A stretch of DNA of 64,000 nucleotides from an uncultured Bacteroidales bacterium (GTDB lineage Bacteria > Bacteroidota > Bacteroidia > Bacteroidales > Bacteroidaceae): NCBI GenBank assembly GCA_902779085.1, contig CACYZY010000004.1, positions 112,488 to 176,487 of the forward strand. The letters are read 5' to 3'. A program made the position numbers and the translations under genes. The notes below the pieces were generated by a model. The model was not told where the DNA came from. It did not search any database and saw only the letters and a list, made by a program, of their open reading frames with translations. Position 1 is the first letter of the stretch, and each line of letters begins with the position of its first letter. Positions 1 through 9,383 of this stretch are shown here, piece by piece.

Positions 1-1
1 G

Positions 2-178
2 CTCGATGATATCGATAAGGCTATTGAATGGGCCACTAAAGCACAACAATATGCCATTCAAGCCAACCAAGGTGAAGTAGCACAACTGGCCGGTATTTAT
101 CTGCAACAATTAAATACAAGAAAGCAGAGCTATGCCAGTGTGAAGATGCAGATGCAGCGTTTTAATGAAGATTTTTAG
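2..178 (+). CDS. C-terminal fragment of an unidentified protein (5' end outside window)
   Basis: An open frame runs from base 2 to the TAG at 176-178 and gives 58 residues rich in Ala, Gln and Lys, predicted all-helical (for example IEWATKAQQYAIQ and GIYLQQLNTRKQSY). The pattern resembles the last helices of a TPR-like or coiled-coil protein, but it is too short to assign to a family. A promoter for the next gene begins 32 bases after the stop, so this gene probably ends its own transcription unit here. Function unknown. Confidence 0.6.
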   Translation, partial: LDDIDKAIEWATKAQQYAIQANQGEVAQLAGIYLQQLNTRKQSYASVKMQMQRFNEDF

Positions 179-210
179 GATATCTTGTAAACACTTTTAT
201 AAAAAATGTT

Positions 211-218
211 TATATTTG
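211..218 (+). promoter_or_regulatory. Bacteroidetes -7 promoter box for the 241 gene
   Basis: TATATTTG matches the TAnnTTTG -7 consensus and lies 22 bases before the ATG at 241. No good TTTG -33 box is seen at the usual 19-20 base spacing (a CTTG lies slightly too far upstream), so only the -7 element is claimed. Confidence 0.55.
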
Positions 219-240
219 CCCGATAAATATTCATTGCAAT

Positions 241-684
241 ATGAAATTAAACGATTCTTCATCCGCACAGCTCAAAGCCACCATACGCAAGGCTATCGGC
301 AAATACACTGTCGAGAATGAGTCATTTGTTACTGATCTGCACATTCAGGCCAATCCCCAAACTGGTACCTGTAGCTTGATCGATGACGATGATATGGAGC
401 TGGGACACACTACCGTCAAAGAATGGGTAGCGTTTGAGGGTGATGATTTCGACGAGGTAGTAACTGACACCCTTTCCACCTTACTACAAGAAATGAAAGA
501 TGCAGGCGATTTCGCAAAGTTGCAAATTATACAACCCTACTCTTTCGTGTATGTAGATGAAGACAAGGAAACCATTGCCGAGTTACTGCTCATGGATGAC
601 GATACACTCATCGTCACTGATGGTTTGCTTCAAGGTCTGGACGAAGAACTCAATGAGTTTCTCAAAGATTTGTTGGCAAACTAA
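241..684 (+). CDS. Conserved acidic protein of unknown function
   Basis: 147 residues, no signal peptide or membrane segment, strongly acidic (clusters such as DDDDMELG near residue 50 and EGDDFDEV near 66). The pattern suggests an alpha/beta cytoplasmic protein with a C-terminal helix ending in ELNEFLKDLLAN. I do not recognise a named family. It has its own promoter box upstream and a strong hairpin terminator downstream, so it is probably a single-gene transcript. Nothing in the neighbours (fructan operon on the other strand) indicates its role. Confidence 0.8.
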   Translation: MKLNDSSSAQLKATIRKAIGKYTVENESFVTDLHIQANPQTGTCSLIDDDDMELGHTTVKEWVAFEGDDFDEVVTDTLSTLLQEMKDAGDFAKLQIIQPYSFVYVDEDKETIAELLLMDDDTLIVTDGLLQGLDEELNEFLKDLLAN

Positions 685-711
685 AACCAAACACATATTG
701 GGTTAAAGAAT

Positions 712-745
712 AAGAGCGCTTACCTTTCGGCAAGCGCTCTTTATT
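712..745. terminator. Bidirectional hairpin terminator
   Basis: AAGAGCGCTT (712-721) and AAGCGCTCTT (732-741) form a perfect 10-bp stem around a 10-base loop. T-rich sequence follows on the plus strand (TATTTTCT), and CTCTTATTCTTT follows on the minus strand. It lies between two convergent genes, so it can serve both the 241 gene and the fructokinase operon. Confidence 0.85.
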
Positions 746-761
746 TTCTATAACAACCACA

Positions 762-1649
762 TCAAGCCATACGTGCCTTCAGTTCGTCAGGCAATACAGG
801 CATAGCGCCACTCTGTGTGCATACAAAAGCGCTCACCTCTACTGCCAACTTATGTGCTTCCTCAACAGGTTTGCCTGCCAGGATAGCAGCAGTAAACGAA
901 CCCGTAAAGCTATCGCCGGCACCAACGGTATCGGCTACCACCACACGTGGTGTAGGTTGGAAAGACATCTTGCCAGGTGTAAAGACATAACTGCCTTCCA
1001 CACCACAGGTAAGGATGAGCATCTTCAAACCATACTTAGCCAACAAGAGCCAGCACTTATCAGTCTGAGATATGGAATGGAAACCAAACATACGGCTCAC
1101 CAGCTCCAATTCTTCATCATTTATCTTCAAGATATTACAACGCCCCATTGACTCCTCCAGCAACTCTGGAGTGTAGAAACTCTGACGCAGATTGATATCA
1201 AAGATCTTCAGGGTGTCATCATCTTCTGGCATCTCATCGAGGAATTTCACGATGGTATCATGACTCACCACATTACGTTGTGCCAAAGAGCCAAAGCAAA
1301 CAGCACGCGCATCATGAGCCAACTCTTTCAGTTCACTGGTAAATGGAATATTGTCCCAAGCTACGCCTTTCTTGATTTCATAAGAAGGAACGCCCTTCTC
1401 ATCAAGCGTCACCTGTACGGTTCCTGTGGGAAAAGGTACACGTTCAATCAGCGTATTCAATCCTCTCTGGTTGAAAATGCGCATGATCTCATCGCCATCC
1501 TCATCGTTTCCAACGGCACTCACCACACAACTCTTGAACCCAAACTGTGACACATGATAGGCAAAATTTGCAGGAGCACCACCTATCTTCTTCCCTTCAG
1601 GCAGGCAATCGAACAAGGCCTCGCCCATTCCTACAACAATATCTTTCAT
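762..1649 (-). CDS. Fructokinase (PfkB/ribokinase-family sugar kinase)
   Basis: 295 residues, normal length for PfkB-family sugar kinases. The first PfkB signature (GGAPANFAYHVSQFG, about residue 23) and the C-terminal ATP-site signature DTVGAGDSFTGSF (about residue 240, with the catalytic Asp of GAGD) are both intact. The family phosphorylates fructose or related sugars with ATP in the cytoplasm. The fructose assignment rests on context: it is the last gene of a minus-strand operon containing a GH32 fructosidase and an MFS sugar permease, so it would trap imported fructose as fructose-6-phosphate. It starts 2 bases after the MFS stop, which implies cotranscription and translational coupling. 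Substrate could in principle be another ketose. Confidence 0.88.
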   Translation of the reverse strand: MKDIVVGMGEALFDCLPEGKKIGGAPANFAYHVSQFGFKSCVVSAVGNDEDGDEIMRIFNQRGLNTLIERVPFPTGTVQVTLDEKGVPSYEIKKGVAWDNIPFTSELKELAHDARAVCFGSLAQRNVVSHDTIVKFLDEMPEDDDTLKIFDINLRQSFYTPELLEESMGRCNILKINDEELELVSRMFGFHSISQTDKCWLLLAKYGLKMLILTCGVEGSYVFTPGKMSFQPTPRVVVADTVGAGDSFTGSFTAAILAGKPVEEAHKLAVEVSAFVCTQSGAMPVLPDELKARMA

Positions 1650-1651
1650 AA

Positions 1652-2818
1652 TTATGCTTTAACTTGTTTGATAAACGACAACAGATAAATAACGCCTATG
1701 GCCATCACTATAACAGCACCTCCCTGACCTACAGCATCGCTGGCAAAGCCCATAATCAATGGGAAGATGGTACCGCCAAACAGACCCATAATCATTAAAC
1801 CGCTCACTTCGTTCTGCTTATCGGGCACAGAGAGCAAGGCTTGACTGAACACAATGGAGAAAATATTGGAGTTGCCATAGCCAACCAGAGCGATACCTGC
1901 ATAGAGTGCCCACTGAGACTGTCCGGCAAACAAGAGTGCCATACTCAACGCCATCATTACAACACTGATGATAAAGAAGGTGCGTGTCTTCAAGACGCGA
2001 AGGAAGAATGAACCTGTCAAACATCCCAGTGTACGGAAGATGAAGTAGAGACTGGTAGCAAAGGCAGCTTCATTCAGTGTCATCCCCAAACGTTCCATCA
2101 AGATCTTTGGAGCAGTGGTGTTGGTGCCAACATCGATACCTACATGACACATAATACCGAAGAAAGAGAGTAATACAATAGGCTTACCCAACAGTTGCAA
2201 GCACTCTATAAAGGTAGAAGGCTTGCCTTCAATAGGTTCTTCGTCAATCTTTGTAACACCTAACGCTAACGTTGCAATAACGCCTACCACCAAGAAGATA
2301 GCAAACAGTACTCGCCAGTCGTATCCAAAATCAGGAATTACGTGGGTAGCTCCCCACATAGCCAAATAAGGTGCAATAAACGATGCGATGGCCTTGATAA
2401 ACTGTCCGAAAGTCAAGGTCGATGCCAGGTTTTTGCCACCAATGATAGAAGACACCAGAGGGTTGAGCGAGGTCTGCATCAAAGCATTACCGATACCCAG
2501 CAAAGAGAATGCCACCAGCATGATGCCAAAGCTCTTGCCAAACAAAGGTAACAGCAATGAGAACACAGTTACAATGAGTGATAGCATCACAGTCTTCTTG
2601 CGTCCAATCTTGTTCATCAGCATGCCAGTAGGCACTGAGAAAATCAGGAACCAGAAGAATACCAACGACGGGAATATATTGGCGACTGAGTCCGTCAGCT
2701 GCAAATCGTCTTTTACATAGTTTGAGGCAATGCCTACCAAATCGACAAAGCCCATAGCGAAGAAGCACAGCATTACTGGCACCAACTTCGCCATCTGAGA
2801 TTGATTTTGATTACTCAT
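1652..2818 (-). CDS. MFS sugar permease, FucP/glucose-galactose transporter type
   Basis: 388 residues with about 12 hydrophobic segments. The N-terminal half contains the MFS loop pattern GMLMNKIGRKKTVM between TM2 and TM3, and the order of segments matches the fucose:H+ symporter (FucP) subfamily common in Bacteroidales sugar loci. It lies between a GH32 hydrolase and a fructokinase, so uptake of fructose (or short fructo-oligosaccharides) across the inner membrane is the likely job. The start at 2818 is 36 bases after the GH32 stop. Inference: proton-driven import of the monosaccharide released by the hydrolase. Confidence 0.85.
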   Translation of the reverse strand: MSNQNQSQMAKLVPVMLCFFAMGFVDLVGIASNYVKDDLQLTDSVANIFPSLVFFWFLIFSVPTGMLMNKIGRKKTVMLSLIVTVFSLLLPLFGKSFGIMLVAFSLLGIGNALMQTSLNPLVSSIIGGKNLASTLTFGQFIKAIASFIAPYLAMWGATHVIPDFGYDWRVLFAIFLVVGVIATLALGVTKIDEEPIEGKPSTFIECLQLLGKPIVLLSFFGIMCHVGIDVGTNTTAPKILMERLGMTLNEAAFATSLYFIFRTLGCLTGSFFLRVLKTRTFFIISVVMMALSMALLFAGQSQWALYAGIALVGYGNSNIFSIVFSQALLSVPDKQNEVSGLMIMGLFGGTIFPLIMGFASDAVGQGGAVIVMAIGVIYLLSFIKQVKA

Positions 2819-2854
2819 ATAGTTAGTTTGTTAATATGTTAGCTTGAAGCAAAA

Positions 2855-4651
2855 TCAGAATTTGTAAACAGTGAAATTCTTCACACTTACGCTTCCACCT
2901 GTTGCACCGAATACCACCTTGTTATAAGGCGTATGAGGGAACACTAAGTTAGTCATCACGAAGCGACCATCATTCACAAAGGCCTCCACACTACTACGGT
3001 CCACCAGGAAGCGCAACTGCAAATCACCACCATCCACCTGTGTTACAGTAGGTGTGATGAAGTCCTTACTAAATCCTGCAACACCACTCTTGTCGCGGAT
3101 ACAGGTCAGCTCACGTTTCGCCATATCCAACTTATACTCTATCTCCTCGCCTTGTCCATTCATCAATCGGAAGCTGAGAGTACCTTGTTTCTTCTGACGT
3201 ACCGTCATCAGCACCTCATACGTGCCGACATTGTTATCCATCAGTTTTTCGATGACATACTCCTTGCCGACACTGAATGACTTGCTCATCACCTTACTTT
3301 TTCGCAAAGCCAATAATTCTGGCGAAGGAGCCGATTGCATATATGTCTCGCCATCCTTCACGAAAAGTTGAAGATCACGAGGCACAGAGTTAGAACTGCG
3401 ATATTGCATAGTAGGCACCTCGTTGGCATATTGCCAGTTGCTCATCCACGCCAACGCAATCACGCGGTTCTGTGGAGCATTGCTCCAAGTTACGGTAGCA
3501 TAATGATCCTTGCCAAAATCCATCCACTTGGTAGCCTTAGGCGATTCGTTAACAAATTTATGACCGTCGAACGAGCCCACGAAATACTGGGTAGCACTGC
3601 CTCCAAACGGACCACCAGGATTGATGTTTACTATCAGCACCCATTTCTTCTGGTTCGTACCAGCTACTGGCAACTCAAACAAATCGGGACACTCCCAAAC
3701 ACCGCCATGACTACCCTGACCTTCGCCAAAGTTACTCTCGTAAGTCCAATCCTTCAAGTTGGGTGATGAATAGAAACGCACCTCCTGTCCTACTGCCAAA
3801 GTCAAAATCCACTTTTGTGTACTCTCATTCCACGATACCTTTGGATCACGGAAATCAACTACCTCACCCGTCAATACAGGATTGCCGGCATATTTCTTGA
3901 ACGTACGGCCATTATCAGTACTGTAGGCAATGCTCTGCATCTGCCGGGCACTCGCCTGAGTATAGAATGCCACGATGGCACCAGCACCAAAGCCTGAAGT
4001 ATTGTTCTTATCCACCACCGCAGAGCCACTGAAGATGGTACCCAATCCATCAGGAGAGATAGCCACAGGCATATGCTCCCACGAAACCAAGTCGCGACTG
4101 ATAGCATGTCCCCAGTTCATGTTGCCCCAACGGGAACCATAAGGGTTATACTGGTAGAACAGATGATATTCCCCATCTTTATACACCATACCGTTAGGGT
4201 CGTTCATCCAACCCCACTGAGGTGCAAAGTGATAGACAGGACGCCACAATGTCTCCTTGTTGGAAGCATCATAGCTGTTGGCCAATGCCAAGTTGTTGCT
4301 GAAAACCGCCTCTTTTACTTTCGGACGGGCTCCTCCTCTCTCCTGAGGGTTCATGGCGAAGCGCAACACCACATGCTTGCCTGCATACTTAGACAATTCG
4401 TAAGGCACTGTATAATCCACCTTATTGAGGGCTAGACGTACAGTGAACGTCTCTACCTGCACATTATCTACCATCACACTGATACTTACATCAGGTGCTG
4501 AATCTTCCACTGGCAGAATGAGATATTTCTGCGTGGGGTTAATGCGGACCATTCCGTGGCCATCACCCAAATCAACAATCTCAACATCACCAACTACAGC
4601 AAATGTTGCAAGGGCAAATAAGCCCATCAAACAAAACAACAGTCTTTTCAT
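2855..4651 (-). CDS. GH32 exo-beta-fructosidase (levanase/inulinase/invertase type), exported
   Basis: 598 residues. An N-terminal signal peptide (residues 1-19) is followed by a beta-rich region of about 115 residues resembling the DUF4980 module found in front of Bacteroidales GH32 enzymes. The five-blade propeller follows: WMNDPNG (nucleophile Asp about 151), FSGSA (about 207), FRDP (transition-state Asp about 269) and WECPD (acid/base Glu about 320). The C-terminal beta-sandwich runs from about 440. All three GH32 carboxylates are present. The family hydrolyses terminal fructose from levan, inulin or sucrose; with no lipobox it is probably periplasmic. Its start overlaps the symporter stop by 4 bases (ATGA type). 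Confidence 0.92.
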   Translation of the reverse strand: MKRLLFCLMGLFALATFAVVGDVEIVDLGDGHGMVRINPTQKYLILPVEDSAPDVSISVMVDNVQVETFTVRLALNKVDYTVPYELSKYAGKHVVLRFAMNPQERGGARPKVKEAVFSNNLALANSYDASNKETLWRPVYHFAPQWGWMNDPNGMVYKDGEYHLFYQYNPYGSRWGNMNWGHAISRDLVSWEHMPVAISPDGLGTIFSGSAVVDKNNTSGFGAGAIVAFYTQASARQMQSIAYSTDNGRTFKKYAGNPVLTGEVVDFRDPKVSWNESTQKWILTLAVGQEVRFYSSPNLKDWTYESNFGEGQGSHGGVWECPDLFELPVAGTNQKKWVLIVNINPGGPFGGSATQYFVGSFDGHKFVNESPKATKWMDFGKDHYATVTWSNAPQNRVIALAWMSNWQYANEVPTMQYRSSNSVPRDLQLFVKDGETYMQSAPSPELLALRKSKVMSKSFSVGKEYVIEKLMDNNVGTYEVLMTVRQKKQGTLSFRLMNGQGEEIEYKLDMAKRELTCIRDKSGVAGFSKDFITPTVTQVDGGDLQLRFLVDRSSVEAFVNDGRFVMTNLVFPHTPYNKVVFGATGGSVSVKNFTVYKF

Positions 4652-5811
4652 ATTTTCTTTTTCTTAAATTTGTCAATAATAAGGGCTATAGCTCCATCGC
4701 CTGTTACATTACAAGCCGTACCAAAACTATCCATAGCAATATACAGACCTATCATCAATGCCTGTGCCGCATCATCGAAGCCCAACATCGACTGCAACAC
4801 ACCTAAAGCAGCCATAATAGCTCCACCTGGCACACCTGGAGCTGCCACCATCGTGATGCCCAACATGCAGATAAAGCCTGAAAACATACCAATGCTATAG
4901 GGCATTCCCTGCATAATCATCAGTGCCAAAGCACAAGACACAATCTTCAACATACTACCCGACAAATGGATGGTGGCGCAAAGTGGAATCACAAAACCAG
5001 CTACTTCGTTGCTTACACCATTCTTCTTTGCCTGCTCCAGTGTTACAGGAATGGTAGCTGCAGACGACTGAGTACCCAATGCCGTAAAATAGGCTGGTAA
5101 CATAGTCCAAAGCAACTTAAACGGATTGCGATGCACAATACTTCCCGTAACTACATAAAGCATCACCAACCAGAAGATATGCAGGGCAAAGATAATACCT
5201 ATAATCTTGATGAATACCACCAAGATGGAGAACACCTGTCCTGTGTGTGTCATATTCAGGAAGATACCGAAGATATACAACGGCAACAATGGCAGAATCA
5301 CACTGCTAATTGTCTTGATGATAATCTGTTGGAAGTCGCGTGCCACATTCTTCAAGTAGTCCGTCTTCAATGAAGCGGCACCCAATCCCAGCACGAAAGC
5401 CAATACCAGTGAAGTCATCACATCCATCAGTGGAGGAATCTTCACACTGAAATAGGGTTCAACACCTTGCGCCTCTGAAATCTCCTCCAAAGGAATGCCT
5501 GATGTGATGAGCGATGGAAAGAACGAAAGACCAGTGAAAAGCGAGAGGAAACCAGCCAACAAGGTGCATCCGTAGGCCAGAAACACTGTAATAAGCAACA
5601 TTTTACCTGCCCCTTGCCCTATATCGGCAATGGCAATGGTAACCAATCCTACAATGATTAAAGGGATACAGAAGCCCAGGAACTGACTGAAGATAGAGTT
5701 GAATGTTTCAAACACCCTTACCAGTCCAAGCGGAAACACCTGACCGATAATGATGCCCAGCACAATAGCTATCAAAATGCGTGGCAACAATCCTATCTTG
5801 AACTTCTTCAT
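4648..5811 (-). CDS. SDF-family (dicarboxylate/amino acid:cation) symporter
   Basis: 387 residues with multiple membrane helices and SDF hallmarks: the serine-rich re-entrant loop (LGTQSSAATIPVTLEQ, about residue 240), and TM7/TM8 segments with a glycine-rich hairpin (VAAPGVPGGAIMAA) and DSFGTACNVTGDGA near residue 365. Family members import glutamate, aspartate, C4-dicarboxylates or Ser/Thr with Na+ or H+. It is the first gene of the fructan operon, directly behind the promoter and overlapping the GH32 start. A carboxylate symporter is not an obvious partner of fructan degradation; it may export or import a carboxylate, or the substrate may be atypical. C-terminal KFKKKKI is a short basic tail. 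Confidence 0.85.
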   Translation of the reverse strand: MKKFKIGLLPRILIAIVLGIIIGQVFPLGLVRVFETFNSIFSQFLGFCIPLIIVGLVTIAIADIGQGAGKMLLITVFLAYGCTLLAGFLSLFTGLSFFPSLITSGIPLEEISEAQGVEPYFSVKIPPLMDVMTSLVLAFVLGLGAASLKTDYLKNVARDFQQIIIKTISSVILPLLPLYIFGIFLNMTHTGQVFSILVVFIKIIGIIFALHIFWLVMLYVVTGSIVHRNPFKLLWTMLPAYFTALGTQSSAATIPVTLEQAKKNGVSNEVAGFVIPLCATIHLSGSMLKIVSCALALMIMQGMPYSIGMFSGFICMLGITMVAAPGVPGGAIMAALGVLQSMLGFDDAAQALMIGLYIAMDSFGTACNVTGDGAIALIIDKFKKKKI

Positions 5812-5834
5812 GCTTTCATGGCTATTAACGAAGT

Positions 5835-5865
5835 CAAAGTTACGAATAAACGATAGAAAAGCAAA
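5835..5865 (-). promoter_or_regulatory. Promoter of the fructan operon
   Basis: On the minus strand a -33 TTTG (5862-5865) is followed after exactly 19 bases by -7 TAACTTTG (5835-5842), a perfect fit to the Bacteroidetes housekeeping consensus. The predicted start lies near 5828, giving a leader of only about 15 bases before the symporter ATG at 5811. Confidence 0.8.
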
Positions 5866-5888
5866 AGAAAAACAAAATATATTATAAA

Positions 5889-5920
5889 AAAAGCCCCTCC
5901 TTTTTACAAGAGGGACTTTT
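5889..5920 (-). terminator. valS terminator
   Basis: Minus-strand hairpin with arms at 5891-5899 and 5910-5918 (8 of 9 pairs) followed by a run of seven T (GGGGCTTTTTTT). It sits 15 bases after the valS stop codon. Confidence 0.8.
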
Positions 5921-5934
5921 CATTTTGATTGGCT

Positions 5935-8637
5935 TTACCCTATCTGGGTTGATTTTTTTTTCAAAGCCGCAATACTTTCCTTGAGCGAAGCGATAATGCT
6001 CTCTGCATCATGCTGCTTCTTACGTTCCAAAGCCACCACAGCTTCCGGTGCGTTCGCCACAAAGCGTTCGTTATTCAGTTTAGCAAGCACACCCTTCAGG
6101 AAACCTTCCTTAGCCTTGAGTTCCTTCTCCATACGGGCAATCTCAGCCTCGGCATCAATCAGGTTGCCCAGAGGCACCGCATATTCTGTAGTACCTACCA
6201 TGAAGCTTGAAGCGCCATCTGCTTTATTGTCAACTTTCTCAATGTTAGACAAATTACACATTTTGTTCAACAAAGAATTAAAGTCTGCTACAGGGTTCGT
6301 ACCTACCACCTGCAAGGTCAGTTGCTCCTTCTGCGCAATGTTCTTCTGCACACGGATGGCACGCACACCACTGATAACTTCCTTCACAGCTTCCACCTGC
6401 TTCAACAGGTTCTCATCTACCTTGCCCACAGGTTGCATCGGGCTCACCATCAGGCTCTCGCCTTCCTTACGCTCGGTGATGTGTTGCCACAACTCCTCAC
6501 TGATGAATGGCATGAACGGATGCAGCAGATGCAACAAATTGTCGAAGAATTCGATGGTTTTCTCCATCACCTTACGAGGGATAGGTTGCAGATATGCAGG
6601 CTTGATCAACTCAAGGTACCAAGCCGAGAACTCATCCCAGAACAGCTTATATACAGCCATCAGGGCCTCACTCAGACGATACTTGCTGAACAGGTCGGCC
6701 ACCTCTAAGGCTACAGCGTTTTGCTTGCTCTCAAACCATTTCATTGCGATTTCTGATGCCTCTGGCACCTCGATATCAGCTACCTCCCAACCCTGAATCA
6801 GTCGGAAAGCATTCCATATCTTGTTGCAGAAGTTACGTCCTTGCTCGCAAAGCGCGTCGTCAAACAGGATATCGTTGCCGGCAGGAGCCGAAAGCATCAT
6901 ACCCATGCGCACACCGTCAGCACCATATTTGTCAATCAGTTCCAATGGATCAGGCGAGTTACCAAGACTCTTCGACATCTTGCGTCCCAATTTGTCTCGA
7001 ACGATACCCGTAAAGTACACATCCTTGAATGGATAAGTACCCATATACTCTTCGCCAGACATAATCATGCGGGCCACCCAGAAGAAGATGATATCAGGAG
7101 CTGTCACCAATACACTGGTAGGATAATAATATTTGATTTCCTCATTGCCCGGATTGTTGATGCCTTTGAACAATGAAATAGGCCACAACCAAGAGCTGAA
7201 CCAAGTATCAAGGGCATCTTCATCCTGACGCAAATCACTCAACTGCAAATTATTGTCGCCAGTTTTCTCACGTGCCAGTTTAAGTGCATCTTCTGGAGTC
7301 TCTGCCACCACAAAATCATCATTGGTGTCGTAGTAGTAAGCAGGAATGCGGTGTCCCCACCACAACTGGCGACTGATACACCAGTCCTGGATATTCTCCA
7401 ACCAGTTCTTGTAAGTATTCACATATTTCTGTGGATAGAAGTGCATCTCACCCTCCATCACAGGCTTCAGTGCTATCTCGGCAAAATGCTCCATCTTGAG
7501 GAACCACTGCAAAGAGAGACGTGGCTCGATAGCGGTGTCTGGGTTACGCTCTGAGTAACCTACCTTGTTGGTATAGTCCTCCACCTTCTCCATCAGACCA
7601 GCTTCCTGCAAGTCCTTGGCTATCACCTTACGGCAATCAAAGCGGTCCATGCCCACATACAGAGGGCTCTGCTCAGAAATGGTACCGTCAGGATTGAAAA
7701 TATCGATGGTTTCGAGGTTATGTGTCTTGCCCAGCATATAGTCATTCGTATCGTGAGCAGGAGTCACCTTCAAGCAACCCGTACCGAACTCGATATCCAC
7801 ATAGCGGTCCTCAATCACAGGAATCACCCTGTTCACCAATGGCACAATCACCTTCTTGCCCTTCAGCCACTGTGTTTTCGGGTCTTTAGGGTTCACACAC
7901 ATCGCCGTATCACCCATGATGGTCTCAGGACGTGTAGTAGCTACAACTGCATAATAGCCTTTGGCATCCTTGTGAATCACATTTCCCTCGCCACTCTCGT
8001 CAATAGTATCTTGGTATTCAGGAGCCACATAGTATTTCAGATAGAACAGATGGCTCTGCTCCTCCTTGTAGATTACCTCTTCGGTAGAGAGAGCCGTCAG
8101 TGCCTTGGGGTCCCAGTTCACCATACGCAGACCACGATAGATGTAGCCCTTGTTATACAGGTCAACAAACACCTTGATCACACTCTTACTACGCTCCTCG
8201 TCCATTGTGAAGGCCGTACGGTCCCAATCGCATGATGCGCCCAACTTCCTCAGTTGCTGCAATATAATGCCACCGTGCTCATGTGTCCACGCCCAGGCAT
8301 GCTCCAGGAACTGCTCACGTGTCAAGTCGCGTTTCTTGATACCCTCGCCTGCCAGTTTCTTCACCACCTTAGCCTCAGTAGCAATAGAAGCGTGGTCGGT
8401 ACCAGGCACCCAAAGGGCGTTTTTGCCCTCCATGCGGGCACGACGCACCAGAATATCCTGTATGGTATTGTTCAGCATATGTCCCATGTGCAACACACCC
8501 GTGACATTAGGTGGTGGAATCACGATGGTATAGGGTTGCCTTCCATCAGGTTTCGAACTAAAAAGCTTATGGTCAGTCCAATACTGATACCATTTCCCCT
8601 CCACTTCTGCGGGACTGTACTTACTTGCTAACTCCAT
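5935..8637 (-). CDS. valS: Valyl-tRNA synthetase
   Basis: 900 residues, full length for ValRS. The class I catalytic signatures are intact: the HIGH-type motif [14 protein letters not shown] (about residue 41) and the KMSKS loop [14 protein letters not shown] (about residue 550). The editing (CP1) domain lies between them and includes [12 protein letters not shown]. The anticodon-binding helices follow, and the C-terminal coiled-coil arm ([19 protein letters not shown] onward) ends the protein. It charges tRNA-Val with valine in the cytoplasm and hydrolyses Thr-tRNA-Val. It is monocistronic, with a consensus promoter upstream and its own terminator downstream. No oddities seen. Confidence 0.98.
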   Translation of the reverse strand: MELASKYSPAEVEGKWYQYWTDHKLFSSKPDGRQPYTIVIPPPNVTGVLHMGHMLNNTIQDILVRRARMEGKNALWVPGTDHASIATEAKVVKKLAGEGIKKRDLTREQFLEHAWAWTHEHGGIILQQLRKLGASCDWDRTAFTMDEERSKSVIKVFVDLYNKGYIYRGLRMVNWDPKALTALSTEEVIYKEEQSHLFYLKYYVAPEYQDTIDESGEGNVIHKDAKGYYAVVATTRPETIMGDTAMCVNPKDPKTQWLKGKKVIVPLVNRVIPVIEDRYVDIEFGTGCLKVTPAHDTNDYMLGKTHNLETIDIFNPDGTISEQSPLYVGMDRFDCRKVIAKDLQEAGLMEKVEDYTNKVGYSERNPDTAIEPRLSLQWFLKMEHFAEIALKPVMEGEMHFYPQKYVNTYKNWLENIQDWCISRQLWWGHRIPAYYYDTNDDFVVAETPEDALKLAREKTGDNNLQLSDLRQDEDALDTWFSSWLWPISLFKGINNPGNEEIKYYYPTSVLVTAPDIIFFWVARMIMSGEEYMGTYPFKDVYFTGIVRDKLGRKMSKSLGNSPDPLELIDKYGADGVRMGMMLSAPAGNDILFDDALCEQGRNFCNKIWNAFRLIQGWEVADIEVPEASEIAMKWFESKQNAVALEVADLFSKYRLSEALMAVYKLFWDEFSAWYLELIKPAYLQPIPRKVMEKTIEFFDNLLHLLHPFMPFISEELWQHITERKEGESLMVSPMQPVGKVDENLLKQVEAVKEVISGVRAIRVQKNIAQKEQLTLQVVGTNPVADFNSLLNKMCNLSNIEKVDNKADGASSFMVGTTEYAVPLGNLIDAEAEIARMEKELKAKEGFLKGVLAKLNNERFVANAPEAVVALERKKQHDAESIIASLKESIAALKKKSTQIG

Positions 8638-8678
8638 TTTATCTTATTTTCTTTACGTTTTTTCAATAATTTAGGGTG

Positions 8679-8709
8679 CAAAGATAATGGTTTTTAAGGG
8701 GACAACAAA
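8679..8709 (-). promoter_or_regulatory. valS promoter
   Basis: Minus-strand -33 TTTG (8706-8709), 19-base spacer, -7 TATCTTTG (8679-8686). A perfect match to the Bacteroidetes consensus. The leader would be about 35 bases. Confidence 0.8.
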
Positions 8710-8881
8710 ATAAGTTACTTATTTTTTGTACATTTAGTTAGAACAATAAGATGATGACACTGACATACATTTGATATGAAAGGCATTAAATTGTAAAAAT
8801 TTGTTAACCACTATGCTTTTTTCTGCTTAAAAAAGCCTAATTCTGCACATTTATAGGATACGCAAAAAAGGCTTTTTTTGT

Positions 8882-8889
8882 TATTTTTG
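8882..8889 (+). promoter_or_regulatory. Possible -7 box for the 8935 gene
   Basis: TATTTTTG fits TAnnTTTG and lies 45 bases before the ATG at 8935, but no -33 TTTG is found at the right spacing. Just upstream AAAAAGCC (8829-8836) and GGCTTTTT (8870-8877) can pair across a 33-base loop. The rest of the 297-base gap 8638-8934 shows only the valS promoter. Confidence 0.4.
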
Positions 8890-8934
8890 TTCAAGGAAAA
8901 ACAACAAATAGTATCATTTTAAAGGTTAATTATC

Positions 8935-9243
8935 ATGTCAAAAACAGTAGATTTATTAGTAGAGAAAAGTCGTGACCTGTCAAAAGGTCTGCGTAAGCAC
9001 CTCAACGAGGGAGGTAATGGCGTTACCCTCACTGAGATTGATGAATTAGAGAAGACTCTTGACGCTCTGGTGAAAGCCAGTGAAGAGTGTGAGCTCATCC
9101 GCGCCGAACTGGCTCCTAAGGTACAACACACCAACGAACTGATGGCTCAGGTAAAAGCCGTTTATGCCGAGAAGAAAAAGATGCTCAAGTTACGCTATCC
9201 ACAGACACAGTGGCCCGACTATGGGGTACCCGACAAAAGATAA
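8935..9243 (+). CDS. Small helical protein of unknown function
   Basis: 102 residues, no signal peptide. The sequence is predominantly helical with heptad-like spacing (LLVEKSRDLSKGLRKHL, then IDELEKTLDALVKASEE and ELMAQVKAVYAEKKKMLKL), suggesting a helical hairpin or coiled coil, and ends in an aromatic/proline tail QWPDYGVPDKR. I do not recognise a family. Codon use and composition are like the neighbouring housekeeping genes, so it looks native. A possible -7 box lies 45 bases upstream. Confidence 0.75.
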   Translation: MSKTVDLLVEKSRDLSKGLRKHLNEGGNGVTLTEIDELEKTLDALVKASEECELIRAELAPKVQHTNELMAQVKAVYAEKKKMLKLRYPQTQWPDYGVPDKR

Positions 9244-9296
9244 TCCCTAGCCTCACATTTTTATGGCTTCATAGGTATGTTTTGAAAAAATATACA

Positions 9297-9361
9297 TACC
9301 TTTGTAGCACAACCACCCGCCAAAGCCTCCTGACAATGCTCACATCGGCGGGTAGTTTTTT
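9297..9361 (+). promoter_or_regulatory. Promoter box followed by a leader hairpin with T-run (attenuator-like)
   Basis: A -7 box TACCTTTG (9297-9304) is followed by ACCCGCC (9314-9320) and GGCGGGT (9346-9352 approx.), a perfect 7-bp GC-rich stem around a 25-base loop. A run of six T comes just after. If the promoter is used, the transcript would begin with this terminator-like hairpin and could be attenuated before the SGNH gene at 9384. The alternative is that the hairpin terminates the 8935 gene and the -7 box is chance. Confidence 0.5.
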
Positions 9362-9383
9362 ATTATCATAACAATCAGAGAAC

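Noticed and set aside
5981-6796. 271-codon plus-strand ORF antisense to valS
   Set aside because: valS is complete and conserved; the antisense frame is Ser/Arg/Leu-rich without family features.
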